64,000 bases of DNA from Hoplostethus atlanticus (taxonomy: Eukaryota > Chordata > Actinopteri > Trachichthyiformes > Trachichthyidae), in NCBI GenBank assembly GCA_034670405.1, contig JAXDDX010000055.1:248001-312000 (forward strand), given 5' to 3'. Made by a program: the position numbers and the translations under genes. The notes beneath the pieces were generated by a model. It was given only the letters and a program-made list of their open reading frames with translations. It was not told the origin of the DNA and searched no databases. Below are positions 1-13,049 of the stretch, in pieces. Position 1 is the stretch's first letter. Every line of letters begins with the position of its first letter.

Positions 1-3000
1 ACCCAATCCACCTACCCACCCCACAACACACAACCGGCCAGCACCACTCTCACCTGACGCTTTGCATCCCTCGTTAGCTTCGCGCCGGTAGCTTTGGTGG
101 AGAACAGGGGGTTTGCAGGAAAATGTCATGAACACATTGTATTTAATTTGGTGTTTATGTAGTGTATGTAGTGGGGTTTTCACTCCGACAATGTGTTTTT
201 TTTCCCCCCTGCTCTGGTAAAGAAGAGGTTTTTTTACTGGCCTGGAAATAGTCCTGAGAGCTTAATCCTGAACCCAGAGGCATAACAAGCCCCGTCGCTG
301 TCGTCAGTTTGCATTATTTGCTTCTGGTTTGGAATAGGAGCAGGAAAAGGAGACGCTAATAAGAGAAGGGGGGGCGAATAATGAAGAGAATTTCCATGCA
401 GGCAGTGATGAAAATATAAATCTGACGTAAAGTTTTGGCAAGCCTAGCAGGGGTCAGAATAATGAATGCCACAGGTTTGCCCCTGGCTGTTGTCGTAGTT
501 GTCAGTGCTTAAAAGAGCTTGTTATTTAGAAGAAGAGTTGCCTGCACCCTAGAATCCCTTCTTTGTCCTAAATGTTATTCTAAGCAGTGAAGATGGCTGC
601 GAGATGTGCTTCTGGTGTGGTGATTATACAAATGGCGTAGCTGGCCCCGGCATGAATCGCCGTCTTTCCCCAAGCGAGGCGCGCAATGAGATGCAACATC
701 ATGGACCTTCATCTTCAAATTAAAGGAAAACTCCACCCTTGGATACTCTTCAGCTGTTCAGATATCATCCGATTGCGATGCTCAAAGCATTCCAGGGGTT
801 ATTTTGTGATAAAGTGTGTTAGTGATTTCCCTAGTTTCTCAGAATGCCTTTCCGACAAACCCCCAGAGAAGAGTCAAAGGCGGGACGTGTGGGAATACAA
901 ATAACTAGCAAGCCAACTAGTTTGTGAACATCGGGGCACGTCTCTTCCTCTTCTACGACGGATTTCTCCATGTATGATCGGTGAACGTCGGTGCAAAATA
1001 GTGAATCTAGAAAGAAGTCCTTGTTCTTTCATTCTGAGGGACCGACACCAAAACCTGACGATTACTGTTGATGTTTTAGATAGCTGAAAAGATTGAGTTG
1101 CTATCGAACTCAATCATTGTAGCTGGAAATATCTTGATGTGATGTCAGGTTGTTGTACATTTGGCCAGTTATCTGTGGGAATAAGAGAAATACCACCACC
1201 AAACAACCAAATCAGCCCAGAAATGTAAGCTACATCGCTAATAACAGTTTGTAACACTGTTAAAGTGATTTAGGGCAGATTTTTTCCTTTAAAGTAATCA
1301 TCTGTGACATTTTCATGTAAAGAAATGTAATTTACATTACTCACTATCGCTGATGGATGTAACACAATAGCGATCCAACCTCTAAGCCAGTTCATGAAAG
1401 CTTTTCCATTTGCTGTTCTAAACACCCTGGTGTCAGCGAGGTCTTTATCGGGAAAGATCCTTACATTTTACGGCAGCAGCAGCAAAAAAAAGTTAGCAAA
1501 AAAAAAAGGTTTGTTTGGAATGAATAGAAGAAAGAACCGGGTATTAGCATGAGCAGCGACAGCCACCGTGGTTTGAACAGACAAAGAAAAGCAAGAAACA
1601 GGAAAAGACGTCACAGTACTGGCCACACCGTTTGATTGACAGGCGATCTCAGGGAAGTGACACCTTATTTCTCGACCCCTTGGTTCATTTTTCTTCCACC
1701 TTTTTTAATCCCTCTCTAAAATGCCACTGGATGCCGGCGCCGATTGGAAACCTTGTCGACTCCTTTTGAGGTCATCGCGTTAGAGATAGGTGTCGCTTTT
1801 GAAGAGCTCTTCTACCCACGCCATGTTTGCTTGCATCAGACGGAGAGGTGTCACTGCTTCCCGTTTGAGTTTAACCTCATGTTTATCCAACCTTACCTCT
1901 AATAAGCACCCCCTTAGGTTTGCTGTTCTGTGTCAAAAAACATTTCTATTCAGGCTCACGAGGCAATATCTCAAGACGTGCAAGTGAGATGGAGAAGGAG
2001 ACCGGAGGGGATATGAATGAATGCACGATTCATATGGCTTTGGGATTTCACTCCTGATATTAAAATGCATAGGAGATCCTCTGCGGGTCTTGGTTGGAAA
2101 TAATGAGACTTATCACTGAGGTCTAACCAAAGGACAGAGAAGAGCGTTTTGAAGATGCATAATACAGTACCTGCAAGTGCATCGGGTCCATTACAATACC
2201 CATTTCTCAAGGTGTTGTTAAAATATACTCTACCCATAGACGATTCTTAGTCACTCTTACCCCTTAACATTATAACACAGCCTTATTAGTACTTAGAAAA
2301 CAAAATGCACATAAGGTACTAAAATAAGCACTTACAGAAAAAAAGCAACTGACATACAGTAAATGTTTTACTGAAATGATGTTGCATTATAGGAGCTCAT
2401 AAATGATGTTATTTGCCATTTGTTCCGGACATTCCATGTGTTTTCTTAAAGTTGTGATACCATTTTTGGGCAGCAGCCCAACAAGCTGGCCGAGATAATC
2501 CAGTATCCAACAGTGATGCAACACTTTTTTGAAAGGATGTATTTATCTACATTATGTTTGCACTTACATTGTGTTGTTACAGCCATGTATTTATATGACG
2601 TATAAGGGAGGTTTTATTTTGTTAAATTTTGTTATAATATAATATAATACTCCTCGTAGGTTCAAACACAGGTTAATACAGTACAATAAGGCCATTGACG
2701 ACACATTTGGCATTTAGCTGACGCTCTTATCCAGAGCCACTTAACAGTGAGAGAGCCAGTAGGGGTTTGGAGTCTTGCTTAAGAACACTTCAACAGGTTG
2801 CATGGCTGTTGATGGACATATTGGGGATCGAACCTGCAACCTCTCAGTTCTGGGACAGCCTCTTTAACCAGTAGAGAGAAATTATAGTGTATCGCAATCA
2901 GTACCAAACCGTATATGCCGTTTTTTTCGCTATATATGACTGAATATGTGAATACTCAGGCTAAGATGGGGTTGCAACACATGACAATACAATGAGCGCC

Positions 3001-4512
3001 AGAAGGTTTTGATAATCACAGGAAGGCATTTGAAAGTCAATTTAGTCAACTTCTTCGTGGTTGACCGCTTTGCCTGAAAGTACTGTGAATTGTCTTCATG
3101 CAGTAAATTGTACCCATTTAGTCGTCCAAGAAGGTTAAGGCGTGTTCGTTTGTTTCAAAGTGTGAAGCCATACTTTCAAAAAGCACTATAATGTGTCACA
3201 TGTTGAATTCATGACTTCCACCGTCAGAACCAGGGGCTCACCTAAAGGACTTGAATGCACCATTAGCAGCATGGAAGGACTGACTCATTCAATCGACACA
3301 TTCAATTAAATTCAAACACACAGTGAAGCCAGTACTTTCGGCCATTTCCCTTGGTATGTTATTACTTCCCATTTGTATGATAAAACTCCCATTTCCAGTT
3401 GGCTTTCTTGTGTACTTCGTGTACCCTTTTTATTGCATAAAAGCAGGAAAGGAAAGGAAAGGAAAGATATTCCTTCATTTGAGTTGGAAATAACAAAGTG
3501 CTTTCCAGCTGCTGCTGTCGTTTCATAAATAAAACACTGTAGAGTTCGTAATGACTATTTTGTGTACCGCGATGTACTAACGCCGTAACTCACGTAGGGA
3601 ATGGTTTTTCACATTCTCAGGCAGACGAGCCTCATTTTTGCTTTGTGATTTAAACTTCTGTATCGTCTTTACTGTGGTTCACTTGCAGAATTTTCCAGCC
3701 TTGATTGCCAGGCAGCTCTGATCGTTGTTTTTGGATGTGATTGCTACTACAACTTCTCACCTTGTTCACTAATAAACTACTAAGCTGCTAAGGCATTAGG
3801 GAATTAGGGGAGGATAAATCAGACCAAGCGTAATGTGATGAGCGCAAAAACCTACAAATGTGACTTGTACTGTATGTAACAAACTAAAACTGTAAAACTG
3901 TCATTTCACGTATTGTGATTAGACCGATATGGATTTTTGAAGGCCAATACTGCAACCTGATCATATCATATCAAGTTTGTGGTTATGGTTAAGAAAAGTA
4001 ACGCACAATAATTTCATATGATATTCTACGTGGAACAGGAGGCGGAGCTCATATGACTGAAACAGGCAGCAGTTTGACATTGAAATAGCACAGAGGACAC
4101 AAAGGTCATGGTGGTCAGGCTGATATAAAGACATTGTCAGTGATGAGTTCAGTTTTAATTTCTTAATCAAACCCTTACACCCTAACCAAAGTTGGTTTAG
4201 TTGATTTGATTTTGATCATATCCATCATATCAGAGGTGAATGGCTCTGACCAGCCAATATTCAATCTTTAACAAAAGGCCAATATCCTCCATTTACATCA
4301 GAAAAATGAAATATCGGTATAACCTTTATTGTGAAATCCTCCGCCGTAGTGTGATACGGACTAGATAACAGTCATGTCTATCAGCAACACCAAAATCAAG
4401 TATTCAGAAAGGATGGGATTATGAAATAGGATGTATGTCGAAGCCCTGGTCTTAATATAAGGAGGAGCTCTAGTGCGTTTTCATGGGAACCATCTGTACT
4501 CTTTTGTTGCAG
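1..4512. other. unc5d intron / upstream non-coding sequence
   Basis: No coding exon is recognisable here; no reading frame shows the ZU5 or extracellular Ig/TSP1 domains expected upstream in an UNC5 gene. The stretch is therefore best read as a long intron preceding the first UPA exon. It contains a reverse-strand SINE (2705-2878), a short GGAAA array (about 3446-3467) and poly-T tracts. The acceptor of the next exon ends the stretch. Confidence 0.6.
2705..2878 (-). mobile_element. tRNA-derived SINE in unc5d intron
   Basis: In reverse complement, GGTTGCAGGTTCGATCCCC supplies a pol III B box near the head. The 3' end carries GGCTCTGGATAAGAGCGTC + AGCTAAATG, the recurrent fish SINE tail. Confidence 0.7.
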
Positions 4513-4740
4513 GAAGTGATGTCAGTGGAGGAGGAGTCTACTTCCTGTTACTGCCTAATGGACTCGACGAGCTGCCACTTGTTGCTGGACCAGCCGGGCT
4601 CGTACGCGCTGGTGGGCGAGCCCCTGACCCAGGCCGCTGTCAAGAGGCTGAAGCTGGCTGTGTTTGGGAGCAAGGGGGCCAGCTCCATGGACTACAGCCT
4701 CCGGGTTTACTGTGTGGACGACACCCCGCACGCCTTTCAG
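4513..4740 (+). CDS. unc5d: unc5d exon: first UPA exon
   Basis: The acceptor CTTTTGTTGCAG precedes GAAGTGATG and the donor GTAAGG follows CAG. The exon is 228 nt, phase 0 at both ends. It encodes 76 residues with the UPA motifs [15 protein letters not shown] and [16 protein letters not shown]. The preceding exon is outside the window. Confidence 0.92.
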
Positions 4741-7700
4741 GTAAGGGAAGGAGCCACACTTTAGTGGGTTGGTGGTTGATGTTTTCCCCCTTTTGTTTGT
4801 CCAGGAAAGGTTAACTGAGCATGCATGATTGTCTCCAGCACGATTGTCTGACATCTTGGTTTTAATGCAGACGGTGGACCAGGTAATCTCAGGCTGTGAT
4901 CCGGTTCATCTGAGGTTAAAAAGTCTCTAATGACACTAAACTTGGGGTGATGAGATCTCGTTTTTTTATTGTTGGCCCCTGAGCAGCTCCAATATTGCAG
5001 CAATTGGTGATTATGTGCTTTGCTCAAAGGCTCACTTAACTGTAGCTAATGAGGGAGGGGAGAGCATTTCTCATTCCCGACAATCCGGTATACAAACCGG
5101 CAAAGTTCAAGTCACTAGCCTGCCTCTCTGCCACTGCCCGTTACCGCAACACATGCTCCCTAGCAGTTAAACCATGAGCGATTGCAGATTCATCGCCTTT
5201 GTGCAACAATACTGCAGTGTTGCTACCGGGGACTCTAACAGCCTGACAGATTCTCATCCAGCGTTTTTTTTTACAGACGGAGACAAAGCCCATCGTACTG
5301 TAATCATCACTGCCATTCAAATGTTAACCAATCATTCTTTTTTGAGGCTTGATTATCCTTCGACGACCTATAGGGTATTTAGGCATTGAGGTCTCATCAG
5401 TGAGCATCAGGGAAATCAGACTTCCTGTCTTCCCCGGAGAGACAAGAGAGAGAGACAAGACGAACAGGACAGAGTTGAACAGAGCTGAACAGAGCACAGT
5501 GAGCCTCGGGACTGACTCAGTCTCCCGATCGCCTTTCTGTCATGTAGCAGCCGTCAGCGGCAGCTGGCTTTAAAATGCGTTCTGGATTTGGTTTATGAAT
5601 TCCCAGCATGCCGAGCAGATGCCAGATTTTGCGTGTCCCTTGGGTTCCTATCTGCTAGTGCCACATCTCTTCTGTGTGTTTTCCAAGCTCCGGCACAAAG
5701 TCAATCACAGGCCAACTTCTGGATCAACAGGAGGCCTGTGGCAACACAAACACTCATATGAGGAAGATGTTTCCTCCAAATGCAGCTATTACTGTAACAC
5801 AGTGTTGGATCTGGGGTTTCTCTACAGCACTGCACAACGCTGCTGTTGGATCAAAACCTTGTGTCTTCAAAAAGTCACATTTTCTGGTAAAACAGCCGTA
5901 TTTCAAGATTGATGACCATGTCCTTTTGAAATTTGATCATGGGCTTTTAATGGGTTTCATTGGTCCCATGTTTATGAAACGTTCCAGTTCAAGTGAAGCC
6001 AGTTCAAGTTAAGAGCATTTTCCATGCAGCCGTGATAAGAAACACAGGGAAAACTTCATTGCTTTCAGATAGGATGGACAGGAGGCGTGGCTTGTGCTGT
6101 AATCAGGTCATATGGGAAAGACGGTGCATATGAGCTTCCTACTTGAAAACAAGATTGGCCTCAGTTTCCCTGCCTTCCACCCGATGCATAAGCCGCCGTT
6201 GCCATTGTTAGCTGTCAACTTATTCTAAAGGTTATTCCCTGAATGCAACATCATCACAGAACCAAGCTATTTCAGAGCAGGGAAAACCGAAAGAAAGCCA
6301 TCTACCTCCAGTGTTGTCCGGCTGCTCACTGGCTTATTGTTTTGACAAAGGCAGATGGCAGAGGAGGCATGTCATATTTCATCCAACAGGTTCCCCGCTG
6401 TCGTATTTGTTTTTTTTCCACCAACATCTTTCATCTGCATTTGCCAACGGTTGATTGTTTTCACACCTACTGCGATGAAAGATATGCAACACACCGCAGA
6501 CACACACGCTTTTCTGCAAACACGTGCATGCAAGCGCACGTAGGCATGCGCACACGCACGTGCAAAACGCACGCACACAGACACTTAGTCAGAATCAATC
6601 AGCGTGGCCTGGCTTTAGTCACTGCTCTGTTCCCTGTCTTTTCCCTTTGTGATTGAGATGGCTGAGGATAGACAGCCCAGACACTGAACCATCCCACTGG
6701 GACAGAGAACAATGATGACAGATGAATACCTGCGAGCGACAGTCAAAGAGCTCTTTCATCATCACAAATTCAATTTGGGAGATGGACGTTAGCCCCCGAT
6801 GCACGCTTTTCCAATGCGTTAAATTGAAACTTCAATCTGTCATGTTGAGGCTGCAAATGCGATGCTAATGGAAAGCCAGAATTGTAGATTTTGTTCAAAG
6901 GTGACTCGACGGCATTTCACGGTCAGCCCAGTTCCTGTGTTAGTATTTGTGATCAGTCAATTAGTGGATGTGACAGAGGAGGACATGGCAACAGGTGTTC
7001 GTGTTGATATGTAGAGGGAGTGCATGTTCAAAGAATACGACTCCTGTTTGCTCTTGCATTCAGCTCTTCTCTTCTATATTACCCTTTTCTCCTCTTCCTA
7101 TGTGATCTCCTCTCCTTCCATCCTCACCCATCCTTTCTCCTCCTCTCCTCTCCTCCTCTCTAGGGAGTGGTGGCTACAGAGAAGAGCAGAGGGGGTCAGC
7201 TTCTTGAGGAGCCAAAGATGTTGCCTTTCCGAGCGAACACCTTCAGCCTCCAGGTGTCCATCCAGGATGTTCCCCAGTTCCTATGGAGCATCAAACCCTT
7301 TACCACATGTCAGGTAAGACAATGTCCATGACCTGCATTGTTTCACTACGCACATTACACCGTAAAGCGCTCATTGCTATGGTGTTTCTCACTGCTCTTC
7401 CCAGAGATCACCTGTCAATCAAACAGTGTGTCCAGCACTGTGACGTCTTTTTCCTTTTCCATTGGGGAAGTTTCTGTAGGTGGCGCTGTTTTCTTTGTCT
7501 GTTCAGCCACGGTGGCCATCGCTGCTCATGCTAACGACCCAGTTCTTCTATTTACTCAAAAACAAATGGGAAACACAAAATGCATCACTTCCTGTGCACT
7601 AGAGGTATATTCTACCCATTGCTGTTGGACAGAACATTTTGGAACAGTTGTAGAACATGTGAATCCTGCTGTCAGCCGTATTTCCCCCTTAGGAATAATA

Positions 7701-10700
7701 CGGACCAGACTTGATTTGACTTGAGATGAATTAATTTTTGTTTGCAGGAGCATACGGATGCAAACAGCAATAAATCAAAGACACATGTTGTGTACGCTGC
7801 CATTTGCACTGTCCCAACTGTATGGTATATTGTTGCTTAAACATCTGAATGCAGGGCGAAGGCTCCAATACCCCCCCGCCCCCCGCCCCATCCACCGTGA
7901 AGCACTGCGAACCACCTCCTTTGGTAGAGCAGGTGGAGAATAATGGCTGCATAGCGTGCCATACATCAAGTCAGCTTTTAGCGCTAAAGAGCACCCAGCC
8001 TGGATCCATCATCCTCCCCTTCCCCTGCTCCCATTATCTGCCGTGTGCCATATTGGGCAGGGGAGATCAAAGCCACAAGGGTTAAGTCTTCGGTAAGGCA
8101 CACCAGCCACCGCTTTTAATGCCGCGGTCTCTACTGAGGATGATTTACAGGTCACTTTTAATATGCAGATATGGCAGAGAAGGAGCCCAACCGGAGGTCA
8201 AGGACGTTTTCCCCACAGATGTGCCCCGCTCCCCGGAAATTCATTATACTAGGCAATCATTTTCCCCTGTTCCCCACATTCCCAGATATATTGCTTACAG
8301 TACTTAGCTCGCAAGCGGCTTTTATTATCAGAATTTAGTGGGATTTGGGATGTAAGGGTGTCCTTCTCTCCCTTTTTCTGGTCTCTAATTATTTCCATCG
8401 TCGAGACTTCAAATGAACCCCTTACCTTTTTTATCTTGCTTTGTGTGGGTGCTTTTGCATGTGACGATGCGCCCCAATGCGAAGAACAGCAGCTGAATCA
8501 TGTCATACGGGAGAGTGTATTAAGATTGCTTTGCGTGCTGCATCGCGAAGCTCATCTTCCTCTTTCCTCCTGCTTCCTCAGGAATTCTCCTTCCCCCAAG
8601 TGTGGTGCAGCAACCAGCAGCCCCTGCACTGTGCCTTCTCTCTGGAGAGATACAGCCCTGCCACCACCCAGCTCTCCTGCAAAATCAGCGTCCGCCAGGT
8701 CAAAGGCCACGAGCAGATTCTGCAGGTCTACACGGCTGTGGCCGAGGTGAGGCTTGGCAGCGGAGGACGTTTTACTTTCTCGCGCAACCTTTAGCTAACC
8801 TTCCCGGAGTGTGTCCACTGACAGCAGGGCCAACTCTCCTGAGCTGTGTATTAATAGAGAGAAGAGGACACGCGGACCTATACTATACACAGACCTATAA
8901 TAGCTTGCATTGTGCTGGTAGAGATCACAGTAGAGACCCAGTTGTATTATACCACATATATATTTTATTAACCTTTATTTATGCTCTTTTCCAAGCCCTC
9001 TTCTCTCACCTCAAGGTCACTGCCACCATCTGAGCCCATGGTATTACAGTCAGACCTGGGTTGTAGTCTTCTTAAAAGCTACATGGTCAGGGGTTGGTCA
9101 CAAGGACAAAAGAATTTAAGTATTTAAAGGTGCTACATGTGGCTTTTTAACATCAATAAATCACATTACATTAGTTTTGAGACTGGCAGCCTCTACCAGC
9201 CACTACATTGCATTTTTGCATGGTCTGCCACCAGGTCAGATTTGGAATCTGTCTTCTGGCTTTAAGGCACAAAGCAGGAAGAGGGCGTAAACTGAGCTCA
9301 AGCATTACAGAGTTTCTGGCAATAGCAGATGGTGGAAGGAGTGAAAGGCCAATGGAAAAATCACTTCCAACATGTTGATCCTTTTCAGCAAAGCCAAAAG
9401 ATGTCAGGGAGGAAGGGGGGGCAGGAAGCAATGGGGTTTATGGGAAATGTGGTCTTAAATTTGAGAAACACTAACAATACCACTGGTGTGAGATAGAGGC
9501 TACCAATTGTCGATACCGTGGTCTCCTTTGTTTACGGTAATAAAATGCTAAACATAGCACCTTCAACAGTTAGAAGTCCTGCCGCTGTCTGAATTGCGCT
9601 GATGCAGTAAGCCTCACCCATCTGGTACTCTAAGCGGCTTTAAAACAAGCACTAAGAATTATTTGCAAATACTATTTGACCCAGGTCTGATTACGGGTCT
9701 GTTTTTGTTTTGTCCTTCCAGACTGAAAAGGAGTCAGTCCCATTTTTTATGCAGACAGACTGCACCATCACGTCCCAGACGGGGCCCAAGGCCTTCAAAA
9801 TCCCCCTGTCCATCCGCCAGAGGATCTGTGCCACCTTCGACACTGCCAACGCCAAGGGCAAGGACTGGCAGCTCTTAGCCCAGAAGCTCCACTTAGATCG
9901 GTGAGCTTCCTCTCTGAGCGTATGATGTGCCTCCTATCTAAGAGTGCATGATGTGCACCATATTCTCTGTACTGGCCTCCCGTGAACACAGGCTGACCTG
10001 AATGCTAACAATTCTGTGAATGTTGTTAACCTCATGAATGTCGCTTTATATGCAGCTCACTGAGTGCCTTTTATACTTAATTTCCTGTCTCGGCAGGAGG
10101 AGAGTGACAGGCCTGATGATTTAACTCTATACAAGTGAATGCATTGTCTGTCGACCACTGTGATGATGTGTGAACTGGGGTTTGGTGCCGGTTTTCAAAC
10201 TGTGTTTCCCCCAGGACAGTAAATGGTATCATATCATATCTTCCTCTAACAGTACTGTTTATGTCAAATGGCTAGCGAATACCAGTCAATCTTATGTATA
10301 TGCAATCACTTTTCCATGCAAGCTGTAGGCGGTTTATCCTTTTTTATTGTCACAAATAAGAAATATGCATTTATTATGAGACACTATGCTGATATTTACT
10401 TGATCCGGTCATTGTCTTTGCTTTGCTATTGGCTCGTGGCGACTATAATCTCCCGTTAAGTGCATGATTCATGAGAAGTTGGTATCTAAGAGTCCTCTGG
10501 GGTTCCAAATTACCCAGATAAGCTTTCCTCTCTTGGGTAAGTTGGGTTGCTTTGAACTGAGTCTGATGTGACCAATGGCTGCAGCCTTTTATGTTGGGTG
10601 GGTTATTTCTCTTGTTGCAGATAAAGCACCATGGAGTGGCAGTGAAATACTGCCCCCCACTGGATGCAACACCTCATGATATATTGTGTATAGAGTATTG

Positions 10701-11545
10701 GCACGACAGCAAGCTCTCCTCGGCTTTGGCAGCGCCTGGAAATTAAATCCAACCCAAACAGTATTTGTCAATAGTTATTGATAATTTATGATGATACTTT
10801 GTTCTTAATTATATTTGATATCATCCTAAAAGGTCACAATTCTTGTTTTAACCAGATTAAGTTCTGGCACAATTAAGTTCTTGTCAAATAAATGTTTTCA
10901 GGAGTCAGTGTCAGGGGTTCTGCAACATTTTCAGACCACAGACTCCCCTTTTGTTGTTGCTGATTTAGCATTTAATTGGATAACTGTCTAGACTGTACGT
11001 TGGGAGATAACAGTGGTAGTGGAGAGGGGTACGTTCTAATTGCTGGGGACCCCTGGAACCCTGTCAAGGACTCCTGGAGGTCCCTGGACCCCACTTGGAG
11101 AACCGCTGGTCTAACTGGATCCTGTTTATATAAACTATACTCAATGCACTCAAAGCAGGTTGAAGCAAATGCTACATATCCCCTTGGATAAATCCCTAAA
11201 ACCAACATAAAATTGTTTTGCCCTGTTTTCCAGTGAGCCAGTGCATTGACATGGCTTTGTCGTTTCCTCCATAGAAACCTGTGTTATTTTGCAAAGCAGA
11301 GGAGTCCTTCGGCGGTCATACTGAGCCTGTGGGAGGCTCGCCACCAGGACAGTGGTGACCTTGACTCTCTGGCCAGCGCCCTAGAGGAGATTGGCAAGAT
11401 CCACTCCAAAAGCTCCCCCAAGAGCCAGGATGAGCCGGAGTCGGACTTCAATCATATACAACCAGGCAGCCCAGCCAGTCTATGTCGAATGGGCAAACTA
11501 AGAAATCATGACACGGAGGACTCGGCTCCGGAGGATACAGGCTGA
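4513..11545 (+). CDS. unc5d: UNC5D-like netrin receptor, C-terminal part (partial gene)
   Basis: Five exons joined in frame (4513-4740, 7164-7313, 8582-8746, 9722-9900, 11275-11545) give the last 330 residues of an UNC5 receptor. All junctions are GT-AG and phases agree. UNC5 proteins are single-pass netrin (and, for UNC5D, FLRT) receptors for repulsive axon and neuron guidance, and dependence receptors that signal apoptosis. Exons 1-3 here encode the UPA domain, with motifs such as [23 protein letters not shown] and FLWSIKPF. The last two encode the death domain ([44 protein letters not shown]). The segments [16 protein letters not shown] and NL-YFA-Q-SPSAVIL fit UNC5D better than my recollection of UNC5A-C. 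The extracellular, membrane and ZU5 parts lie left of the window. The tail after the death domain is longer than remembered for human UNC5D. Which fish duplicate (da or db) it is cannot be told. Confidence 0.93.
4785..5160. repeat. dispersed repeat family R3 (TTTATCCAGGGGAAGTC type), copy 1
   Basis: The ordered motifs 'gtccaggaaaggttaactgagcatg', 'ctttgctcaaaggctcacttaa' and 'gagggaggggagagcattt' parallel those at 26136-26365. It is diverged and begins about 45 bases after the splice donor of the 4513-4740 exon. Confidence 0.4.
7164..7313 (+). CDS. unc5d: unc5d exon: UPA domain, middle
   Basis: A 150-nt phase-0 exon follows a pyrimidine tract of about 100 nt ending CTCTCTAG and ends at CAG|GTAAGA. 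It encodes [20 protein letters not shown] and [12 protein letters not shown], typical of the UNC5 UPA fold. Confidence 0.93.
8582..8746 (+). CDS. unc5d: unc5d exon: UPA domain, end
   Basis: A 165-nt phase-0 exon between CTTCCTCAG and GAG|GTGAGG. It encodes [20 protein letters not shown] and the KGHEQILQV segment, which close the UPA domain. Confidence 0.93.
9124..9566. mobile_element. MITE with TTAAAGGTGCTA-type inverted ends, copy 1
   Basis: The left end TTAAAGGTGCTACATG is matched in reverse by CATAGCACCTTCAA at the right end. The interior is homologous, in the opposite orientation, to 20441-20948. It lies in the unc5d intron between the last UPA exon and the first death-domain exon. The TTAA-type start could suggest piggyBac-like ancestry, but the superfamily is not established. 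Confidence 0.6.
9722..9900 (+). CDS. unc5d: unc5d exon: linker and first half of death domain
   Basis: A 179-nt exon after TCCTTCCAG, ending CG|GTGAGC, so an arginine codon is split across the junction. It carries the FFMQTD linker and death-domain helices with [13 protein letters not shown]. Confidence 0.94.
11275..11545 (+). CDS. unc5d: unc5d terminal exon: second half of death domain and stop
   Basis: The acceptor CCATAG completes the split Arg codon, then [20 protein letters not shown] and [13 protein letters not shown] finish the death domain. An acidic/serine tail ([15 protein letters not shown]) and about 30 more residues precede TGA at 11543-11545. The part after DFNH departs from the remembered mammalian tail (see findings). 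Confidence 0.92.
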
Positions 11546-12244
11546 AATAGAAGAGGAGTGGAAGGAAGCTCTAGAGCTGGTGAACTAAAACATAAGGCTT
11601 GTCCATGTATGTGCACAGCCAGTGATGGGCAACACACTGTGGCGGCGCAATTGAAAGGTCATGAGGTTGCTGGTGAGTAGACGGAGCAGTCAACATGCCG
11701 ACCAATCACAACTGTCAAAAGAGATGAGCCGCTGCCTCGTATAGCTCTACCCCTCTCTTTCAAGAATCTGTCTGAGGATGGACTGTAAATCTCTTTCTGC
11801 CTTTCCACTCTGTTTCTTCTTCTTTTTTTTTGAAGGTCAGACTGCCCTTCATTCGAGCGGTGCACTGTGTATTCGCTCTTCCCCCAGCTTTGTGGGTGAG
11901 TGGGAGGGAGGGAGGCGGGGGGGGGTACCTTCTGCACAGTTGTGTTCATCATTTTCTGAACAACATGCTATATAAGAGATGGGAACTTCTCTCCCAGCTC
12001 CTCTTGGGGTCGCCCCTGCCACCTCCCCCCTCTTCTCCCCAGTGGCTCATACGGCATCTGGTCATGTTTGCATCTGAGTTCTGATGTGCAAATCGAGAAA
12101 AAAAAAATTGCGACGGCACAAGTGAGATAAACATTTCTCATACTTTTCATTCGTTTTAAACAAATATCCTTTCTTTCAACAGTAGGTATCTTGAGAGCAG
12201 TCGGGTGAGTGAGGGTAGTTTTGCTACTTTTTTCAAGGCCTGCC

Positions 12245-12480
12245 TACTGATATTTTTGGATTGAAGCTGCCAATATTATGTGCCGATTTTCCGAGCCATA
12301 TATCTTTGAGGTTGACCATTTTCATCCCTTAAATACTCCCAAAAAAATCCAATCGTTCATGTTTCCCCAGAAGTTTATTCTTGGCAGGGTGGAAAAAACT
12401 CTGAAACAGCTTAATAAGAATCCTAATAATATTTCAGGTTAAGGCCTTCCCATAGACAACCAGTTTAGTATTGATCAGTC
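12245..12480. repeat. dispersed repeat family R1, copy in unc5d 3' UTR
   Basis: It shares several long blocks with 55205-55455 (TTTTTTGGATTGAAG, GACCATTTTCATCC, TTTATTCTTG.CAGGGTGGAAAA, CTCTGAAACAGC, TCAGGTTAAGG) and the central block with 42095-42215. I saw no coding potential, and the class is unknown. Confidence 0.6.
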
Positions 12481-13049
12481 GAGCGTCATATCAAAGGTGG
12501 ACGACACTGACTGGACTGTATGGGATTTTTAATTGAAGACCAAAATGCCCCTGATGTATCGGTCGAACCTTGGAGGAAGGGCGAAGTCAGAGGCTGACTC
12601 ACTTCTGTGGTTTTGGTGTAATGTGGTCGTGTGAGATTTCTGGCCGTGGCGTTACAGTTGAGGAGAGAGAGCGAGAGAGAGAGGGGGAGGAAACTGTAAA
12701 ACATCATTTCCTGGCACAGGGCGAGTATCAGAGTGTGTTATCACCCAATTCCCACTGTTAACACCCGTCACATAGCTTCATATCAGGCCCCAACACAACC
12801 CCAGTCCACCCCCCCCAACTGATGCACGACATTTCACGGCTACACAGGACATCTGTACATGGAATGGATGGGTTAGCTTATTGTAAAAAAAAAAATAGAT
12901 ATCGATGTTAACAGTGTCAAAAATAAAATATGCAGTGACATTTTCTGGTCAACACAACACCAAACACATGCGGTATTGAGAAAGTAAGTAATACCAAGGA
13001 AACGATGTCCTGGACGTGTTAGGCTTTAGAACATATCAAGATATTATGT

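Noticed and set aside
1-100. Possible exon at the left edge (C-rich stretch)
   Set aside because: No frame with UNC5 similarity and no clear splice donor; left as non-coding.
4473-4854. Alternative open frames in both directions over the first unc5d exon
   Set aside because: They are shadows of the GC-rich UPA exon, whose own frame matches UNC5 receptors and has proper splice sites.
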